DNA of 11,174 bases from Candidatus Albibeggiatoa sp. nov. BB20. Its GTDB lineage: Bacteria; Pseudomonadota; Gammaproteobacteria; Beggiatoales; Beggiatoaceae. Made by a program: the position numbers and the translations under genes. Positions 7,418 to 11,174 of the stretch are shown here, one piece after another (position 1 is the first letter of the stretch; every line of letters begins with the position of its first letter). The notes under the pieces are model-generated. The model was not told the DNA's origin. It saw only the letters and a program-made list of their open reading frames with translations, and made no database searches. The stretch covers positions 1-11,174 of the forward strand of contig JADGDW010000148.1 of the NCBI GenBank assembly GCA_016744725.1, given 5' to 3'.

Positions 7418-7683
7418 TCTTCTTCTCCAAAACCACTTTTAATAAGTTCAACAATTTTTTGAAATGCTTGTTCTTCATCATCGCCCGAAACAGAAAGTTC
7501 AACTTCAGAGCCTTTGCCTGCCGCGAGCAACATCACACCCATAATACTTTTGCCATTCACTTCACGTTGTTTGCGTTTTAAATGAATTTCGCTGCTAAAA
7601 GTCGAAGCGAGTTTGACTAATTTTGCAGCAGCACGGGCATGTAATCCTAATTTATTTACAATTGTAAGTGTTTCTTGTAACAA
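7414..7683 (-). CDS. ptsH: PTS phosphocarrier protein HPr
   Basis: HPr is a small cytoplasmic phosphocarrier that accepts phosphate from enzyme I and hands it to EIIA proteins. The 89 residues fit the family. The active-site histidine is His15 in NKLGLHARAA (10-19). Ser46 lies in NGKSIMGVM, the form seen in HPr proteins that are substrates of HPr kinase/phosphorylase. This points to an hprK gene elsewhere in the genome, which is an inference. The C-terminus is acidic (GFGEEE). The start is TTG. The N-terminus MLQETLTI then aligns with typical HPr, and GAGG sits seven bases upstream. It overlaps ptsI by 4 nt. The usual upstream neighbours in many proteobacteria (EIIA-Man, rapZ, hprK) are absent; a TerD-family gene lies upstream instead. 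Confidence 0.96.
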   Translation of the reverse strand: MLQETLTIVNKLGLHARAAAKLVKLASTFSSEIHLKRKQREVNGKSIMGVMLLAAGKGSEVELSVSGDDEEQAFQKIVELIKSGFGEEE

Positions 7684-8147
7684 AGCTCTACCTCAAAACA
7701 ATATCATACTTAATAAGGCATTACCTTAACCAATTTAATTAATATAAGCTACATAAAATTGAGCACATTAATCACAAATCTAAATATACCCATATTATAT
7801 AAATGGGTTCTAAACTATAGTTTGAGAGTGCGAATGAGTACAGCAACTACCCCATTAGATTTTAACCCACTGTTTTGAAATGTTAAATATTCATCAAATG
7901 ACAGGTCATATTTTAGTGATTAAGAAGCTTAATTTTTTACTGATAAGCTTTAAGTAATAGCTGATTTGAAGAAGGAATTATAGTGGTTTTTATAGAAGTG
8001 TTTAGGACTGTAACCGCTTCAATAATTGACTATATCTGTTTCATGAGAGCCTAGGATTATGTGTTATCGAAAACCTCATTTCCCATTGTTTGGCTCTCTG
8101 TTTAATCTATCTAAGCATGGTGTTTTATTTTCCATTTAGACCGATTG
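7684..8147. other. Intergenic region upstream of ptsH
   Basis: There is no supportable gene in this 464-bp stretch. It holds a weak minus-strand promoter candidate for ptsH: TTGGTT at 7733-7728 and TATGAT at 7708-7703, with a long 19-bp spacing. It also has a 6-bp hairpin ACCCAT/ATGGGT (7788-7808) and a perfect 12-bp palindrome at 7812-7823. A widely spaced inverted repeat, GAGAGCC at 8045-8051 and GGCTCTC at 8092-8098, is also present. A 14-codon open frame at 7834-7878 is too short to call. No clear terminator follows the TerD-like gene. Confidence 0.5.
7812..7823. promoter_or_regulatory. 12-bp perfect palindrome upstream of ptsH
   Basis: AAACTATAGTTT is a perfect palindrome about 130 bp upstream of the ptsH start. 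It lies close to the ACCCAT/ATGGGT inverted repeat. It could be an operator, but an AT-rich region of this length can produce such a palindrome by chance. Confidence 0.2.
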
Positions 8148-8675
8148 TTATTCTACGACTTCAAATAATTGGTTAAGGGTTTCCAATTTGTGTAAAGTGG
8201 CTGAACGACTGATATTAATTAACATCGCACCTGTTGGACTGGTATTATCAATGGTAGCAATACAACACACATTGCCATCTTCAACATCATCAAGTTCTAC
8301 AATGTTTTGATTGCCCTCATGGTCAAGCAAGTGCAAATTAACATCACTCCCTGTGAAACGCGCAGTTTTGCCGATTTTGACCATGCCATAATCCCAGCAA
8401 AATAACCAAACATATTTCATATCATTAAGATGTTTAATTCTTAAGGTTTCTTGTTTTGAGCCAGTGGTATCACCAACCCCAGCATCTTTATCAAGCTGGA
8501 TATAAGGAAATTGTTCTAACTGACCTAAATCACCGAAATAAACAATGCCTTGCTCATTCTCTTTAGTTTTATAAATAACGGCTAAATCAAAATCAGCGGC
8601 GGTACTCCAATTCATATTCACTGTTAAATCTTTCAATGAAATGAGGGTATCTTGACCTTTTTGTTTTAAATTCAT
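8148..8675 (-). CDS. TerD-family (tellurium resistance/stress) protein
   Basis: This 175-residue protein looks like a TerD/TerA-family beta-sandwich protein. Members are calcium-binding cytoplasmic proteins tied to stress, tellurite and phage-related phenotypes; the molecular role is not settled. ADFDLAVIY at 27-35 matches the family's ADFDLDAS-like strand. LDKDAGVGDTTG at 61-72 has the acidic, Gly-rich form of the family calcium loop. WDYGMVKIGKTARF lies at about 94-107. No signal peptide or membrane segment is present. The ATG start has AAGAGGA seven bases upstream, the same form of RBS as the TerB-like gene at 5197. It is divergent from the secreted-protein gene at 9012 and upstream of ptsH on the same strand, across a 464-bp gap, so co-transcription is doubtful. 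No terC, terZ or terE is in the window. Confidence 0.8.
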   Translation of the reverse strand: MNLKQKGQDTLISLKDLTVNMNWSTAADFDLAVIYKTKENEQGIVYFGDLGQLEQFPYIQLDKDAGVGDTTGSKQETLRIKHLNDMKYVWLFCWDYGMVKIGKTARFTGSDVNLHLLDHEGNQNIVELDDVEDGNVCCIATIDNTSPTGAMLINISRSATLHKLETLNQLFEVVE

Positions 8676-9011
8676 GCTGCATTCCTCTTTATTATATTAT
8701 CGGTAAAATAGTATCGAATCTGGCTTGATTTGGAAAGCAAAGAGCACAGTAAAATATGAAGGAGGTCGAATTTGCAAGCCCATCTTTTTCATTCCCTGCT
8801 GCATAATGATCGCTCTGTACTGATTTAACCTGGTCTATGCTTAATTTTTTTACGAGCAAGCTTGAGTTTAAGGCAGAAATAATTGTTAGCAAAGTCTAAC
8901 TCTAGTTCTAAAAATAATAATCTGTTTAAAAACTGTATCCATGTACATATAGCATTAAAATGATAGATACCATACAATGAAAACAGTGGTGAAAATAGGG
9001 AGTGTATAACA
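8676..9011. other. Divergent intergenic region, TerD-like to secreted-protein gene
   Basis: This 336-bp spacer has no convincing gene. A minus-strand 66-codon frame covers 8692-8892, but it begins with TTG, lacks a ribosome binding site and has no family-like features. A perfect plus-strand AAGGAGGT at 8759-8766 precedes an 18-codon TTG frame (see findings). The right part (about 8925-8970) is AT-rich and is where the promoter of the 9012 gene would be expected; TTTAAA and TATAGC near there, 17 bp apart, are a weak candidate. Confidence 0.45.
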
Positions 9012-9680
9012 ATGCGTTATGGATGGTTATTTTTCTTATTACTATGTAGTCAATCAGTTGTAGCGTTAACTTGTGGTGAATCTTCTTATTTACAAAGCTT
9101 AATCCAAAAACAACAATATCAACAAGCGATTCAAGTTCTAGATCAATGTTTATCCGCATCAGGTCAAGAAGGAAAATCTGATAATCCACTATTTAACCAG
9201 TTGCGTGAAAAATTACTACATCAGTTTGATATTACTGAAGAACACATTTATCAAAATTTTCAAACCTTGTTCAAAATATATCCGCTGAAAACACTAAACA
9301 TACAATGGTTAAAAGAGTTAGAACAGACTTATCCCTTTGTAAATTTAAAATTAGAGGCAGAACAATACTATTTTTACTATGACACAGGGCGTTTACAAGC
9401 ACAAGGACGTGGGATTGCTCTGACCAATAAAGCCATTATATGGAAAAACATGCTAGGAATACCACAGCGAGTTGATTTTTCTAATATACAACAATTAGAA
9501 TTAGTGCATGAGTATGGCTTATCTTTAACTGCTTGGAAATTAAGAATTAATCAGGCTAATGATATTCGCCTCTCTCAGTTGCCTAATGACACCTTGACTC
9601 CTTTTTTATCTGCCCTATTTTATTTTATTCAATCTCATACTGAACAAGATATTAAACTCACTATTTCCCCTACTATGTAA
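9012..9680 (+). CDS. Secreted protein of unknown function, possible PH-like C-terminal domain
   Basis: I do not recognise a named family. Residues 1-18 form a Sec-type signal peptide: a basic start, the hydrophobic core LFFLLL, and a likely cut after SVVA. The mature protein is therefore probably periplasmic. Cys21 lies close to the cut, but the preceding ALT does not make a proper lipobox, so a lipoprotein is unlikely. Cys21 and Cys46 could form a disulfide. The first half (about 25-110) looks helical and Gln-rich. From about 120, GRGIALTNKAIIWKN (132-146) followed by alternating strands and a terminal helix (about 193-208) resembles bacterial PH-like domains, a tentative call. The ATG start has GGGAG about nine bases upstream. 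The stop is 23 nt before napF on the same strand, so an operon is likely. Confidence 0.75.
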   Translation: MRYGWLFFLLLCSQSVVALTCGESSYLQSLIQKQQYQQAIQVLDQCLSASGQEGKSDNPLFNQLREKLLHQFDITEEHIYQNFQTLFKIYPLKTLNIQWLKELEQTYPFVNLKLEAEQYYFYYDTGRLQAQGRGIALTNKAIIWKNMLGIPQRVDFSNIQQLELVHEYGLSLTAWKLRINQANDIRLSQLPNDTLTPFLSALFYFIQSHTEQDIKLTISPTM

Positions 9681-9703
9681 TTTTTGTTTATGGACATCTC
9701 CAA

Positions 9704-10195
9704 ATGACAAACTTTTCCCGAATGCAGCTACTCCGTGGCAAACAAAGTTCCGTTCGTCCACCTTGGACAAAGCCAGAAGCTGAGTTTATTGAAAATTGCA
9801 GTCGTTGTCATGCCTGTATTGAGCAATGCCCTGAACATATTATTGTGAAAGGAAGAGGTTCATTTCCTGAAATTGATTTTTCTAAAGGAGAGTGTACCTT
9901 TTGCGAACATTGCGTTGAGGCCTGTCCAACTTCTGCGATCAGCAAATCTGATCAGCAAATCCCGTGGTTACTTAAAATCCAAATCAATCAAGCCTGTTTA
10001 GCGCAACAAAATGTGGTGTGTATCACTTGTGGCGAATTTTGTGAATACAGTGCTATTCGTTTCCCAGCTAAATTAGGCGGTATTGCACATCCAGAAATTA
10101 ACCTGAATCAATGTACAGGCTGTGGAGCATGTTTTGCTACTTGTCCAACTCAAGCTATCCAAATGCAATATTTAGAAAGCCCTGATTTAATTTAA
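9704..10195 (+). CDS. napF: Ferredoxin-type maturation protein NapF
   Basis: NapF is a cytoplasmic iron-sulfur protein linked to maturation of the periplasmic nitrate reductase catalytic subunit NapA. The 163 residues match E. coli NapF (164). After a short basic N-terminus with the conserved RPPW (18-21), Cys32/35/38/42, Cys64/67/70/74 and Cys137/140/143/147 give three classical CxxCxxCxxxCP [4Fe-4S] motifs. Cys98, Cys106, Cys109 and Cys113 form the irregular central cluster region also present in E. coli NapF. The C-terminal CTGCGACFATCPTQAI is typical. No signal peptide is present. The ribosome binding site is weak (GGAC about eight bases upstream), so coupling to the preceding gene is plausible. 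No napA, napB, napC, napD, napG or napH gene is in the window. Confidence 0.93.
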   Translation: MTNFSRMQLLRGKQSSVRPPWTKPEAEFIENCSRCHACIEQCPEHIIVKGRGSFPEIDFSKGECTFCEHCVEACPTSAISKSDQQIPWLLKIQINQACLAQQNVVCITCGEFCEYSAIRFPAKLGGIAHPEINLNQCTGCGACFATCPTQAIQMQYLESPDLI

Positions 10196-10458
10196 CTTAC
10201 TTATTTTAAAAATATATTTTTCTTGTGATTTTTATATTGGTACAAGTCTATTTATTCCTACTGATTCGGACTGAAATTAAAAATTTGGCTTTGTTTAAAT
10301 CTGATTGCCCTAGTGACTTTACAGCCAATATGTACAAGTATAAACTTTCATGTTAGCCTCGTTTGATGATGAATATTCAGTTCAGATAGGATAAGGTGAC
10401 GAAAGCATGTAATAGGTTGATTTTAATAGATTAGGTTAGTATTTAAAAGCTATTTTTG

Positions 10459-10722
10459 TCACAAAGCAGTCAACGGATTTAAAACTTTAGCCTGTTCAAG
10501 CGAATATTGTGCGTAAATCATGGTCATCTTCATGTCGCTGTGCCCTAAGATTTCTTTTAACGCAAGAATATTTCCGCCGTTGGCAATAAAATAAGTTGCA
10601 AAAGTATGCCTCAATACGTGGCTGGCTTGATTATCTCTTACCTTAAAACTGCACTTTTTTAGAGTTCTTCTAAATATGTGGTAGCTTTTTCTAAACAATT
10701 GCTCAACAGAAATGTGACACAA
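10459..10722 (-). pseudogene. C-terminal remnant of a P2-type tyrosine integrase
   Basis: The frame encodes only the last 87 or so residues of a tyrosine recombinase. The catalytic box HVLRHTF gives HxxR (His35, Arg38). LGHSDMKMTMIY gives His61 and the nucleophile Tyr70. The ending VLNPL, and the NGGNILALKEILGHSD stretch, resemble integrases of P2-like phages. The core-binding domain, the first catalytic Arg and the lysine region are missing. The frame upstream closes at a stop at 10726-10728, and the bases beyond encode an unrelated rightward gene with no integrase similarity in any minus-strand frame. The open frame starts at a TTG with no good ribosome binding site. It should be non-functional as a recombinase and marks the edge of a degraded mobile element. 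Confidence 0.82.
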
Positions 10723-10751
10723 TAATTAATGAATTTTGATGGAAGTTTGAG

Positions 10752-10931
10752 ATGAAAAGAATTGGGATTTTTTCTTGGCTATTTTTGGTTTTATCCCTTA
10801 TATTGCTTTTTTCTGGCTCTGGGGTGTTTTTAGGCATTGCTTTATTATTTGTTGTACTAATGGCTATTGCTGTTAAATCTAAGCTGCGCAATAATTTAAA
10901 ACGTTTTCCTGAAAAATGTAAAAAGTCTTAA
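10752..10931 (+). CDS. Small two-helix membrane protein
   Basis: This 59-residue protein has no family I can name. It begins MKRIG, followed by two hydrophobic stretches (about residues 6-20 and 24-41) separated by a short SGSG turn. It ends in a strongly basic tail (about 42-58, including KSKLRNNLKRF). The layout suggests a two-pass inner-membrane protein with a basic cytoplasmic end. The ATG is the first start after an in-frame stop at 10737-10739. A modest GGAA lies about eight bases upstream. Its stop is 4 nt before the next gene, so the two are probably co-transcribed. It starts about 30 bp from the broken end of the integrase remnant, on the opposite strand, so it may be mobile-element cargo. 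Confidence 0.6.
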   Translation: MKRIGIFSWLFLVLSLILLFSGSGVFLGIALLFVVLMAIAVKSKLRNNLKRFPEKCKKS

Positions 10932-10935
10932 TGAT

Positions 10936-11174
10936 ATGTTTCATGATTCAGTAAAACCAAATTATGACTATAGAGCTAATTTAAATAAGCAAAAAAAACG
11001 CTATAAAAATTATGACCTAAACTCTCCTTTAACAAAAAATCGTTACTTTGCTCCAGAAAAAGAAAAGGTTATTAAGCCTACACCGCCTTTTCACCCTTCC
11101 ACCCATGTTGTAGCTAAAGATAATGTTAAATTAACCTCTAAGCAAAAAGGGGATATGTTTGAACACTATGTGAT
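10936..11174 (+). CDS. Incomplete gene, possible nuclease-domain protein (runs off the window)
   Basis: An open frame of 79 codons begins with ATG and has no stop before the window ends. Its first 65 or so residues are polar and basic (Lys, Tyr, Asn, Pro-rich), likely a flexible linker with no signal peptide. The last visible residues, SKQKGDMFEHYV (68-79), resemble the first helix of restriction-endonuclease-like domains, where a KGxxFE pattern contributes an early conserved Glu. The nuclease reading rests on about ten residues and is tentative. The ribosome binding site is weak and the start lies 4 nt after the small membrane protein gene, so coupling is likely. Next to an integrase remnant, a defence or mobile-element nuclease is a reasonable guess. 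Confidence 0.55.
   Translation, partial: MFHDSVKPNYDYRANLNKQKKRYKNYDLNSPLTKNRYFAPEKEKVIKPTPPFHPSTHVVAKDNVKLTSKQKGDMFEHYV

Noticed and set aside
7834..7878. 14-codon frame with ATG and a weak purine-rich upstream sequence
   Set aside because: Too short, with no conserved feature; could be chance in a stop-rich spacer.
8045..8098. GAGAGCC/GGCTCTC inverted repeat considered as insertion-sequence ends
   Set aside because: Only 7 bp with a 40-nt spacer, no transposase and no target-site duplication.
8692..8892. Leftward 66-codon frame upstream of the TerD-like gene
   Set aside because: TTG start without RBS, no domain or composition typical of the neighbouring proteins; it ends 16 bases before the well-supported TerD-like start.
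8926..9189. Leftward 87-codon frame overlapping the start of the secreted-protein gene
   Set aside because: Antisense to a signal-peptide-encoding region; the sense frame has a good RBS and a classical leader.
10208..10221. 14-bp AT palindrome after napF considered as its terminator
   Set aside because: Made only of A and T, so the stem would be unstable; no supporting structure around it.
10703..10891. Leftward 62-codon frame opposite the small membrane protein, considered as the missing integrase N-terminus
   Set aside because: No core-binding or catalytic-Arg motif, low-complexity composition, and a different frame from the remnant.

Overview
The window reads as a chromosomal segment of a low-GC gammaproteobacterium. 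Several proteins (NapF, RpiA, the HPr/enzyme I pair) look gammaproteobacterial, and the gene mix is compatible with a sulfur-oxidiser of the Beggiatoa/Thiotrichales type. That placement is inferred from protein resemblance only and is tentative.

Layout, left to right. Positions 1-398 hold no convincing gene, but contain a strong hairpin (54-77) and the probable terminator of rpiA. A leftward carbon-metabolism block follows: rpiA (ribose-5-phosphate isomerase A, TTG start), then an operon in which a GH57 glycosidase-like gene is followed 15 nt later by a GlgA2-type glycogen synthase (GTG start). The GH57 protein carries a roughly 215-residue basic Lys/Thr/Ser/Ala/Pro tail and appears to lack the usual catalytic acid. 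A 0.6 kb spacer leads to a small rightward helical gene with two TerB-like acidic loops, closed by a hairpin terminator. Convergent to it is a leftward ptsH-ptsI pair (HPr, enzyme I) with a 4-nt GTGA overlap and no EII genes in view. A leftward TerD-family gene lies 464 nt upstream of ptsH. Divergent from it are two rightward genes, probably an operon: a secreted protein with a possible PH-like C-terminal half, and napF (4Fe-4S maturation protein of periplasmic nitrate reductase).

The right end looks like a mobile-element scar. It has an 87-residue C-terminal remnant of a P2-type tyrosine integrase (leftward). Beside it are two rightward genes: a 59-residue two-helix membrane protein, and an incomplete gene whose last visible residues resemble the start of a restriction-endonuclease-like nuclease domain. 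The second gene runs off the window.

Functionally, most of the window is ordinary housekeeping: pentose phosphate, glycogen and a regulatory-type PTS. The least ordinary parts are the tailed GH57 protein, the Ter-family genes flanking ptsHI, and the gene pair beside the broken integrase.
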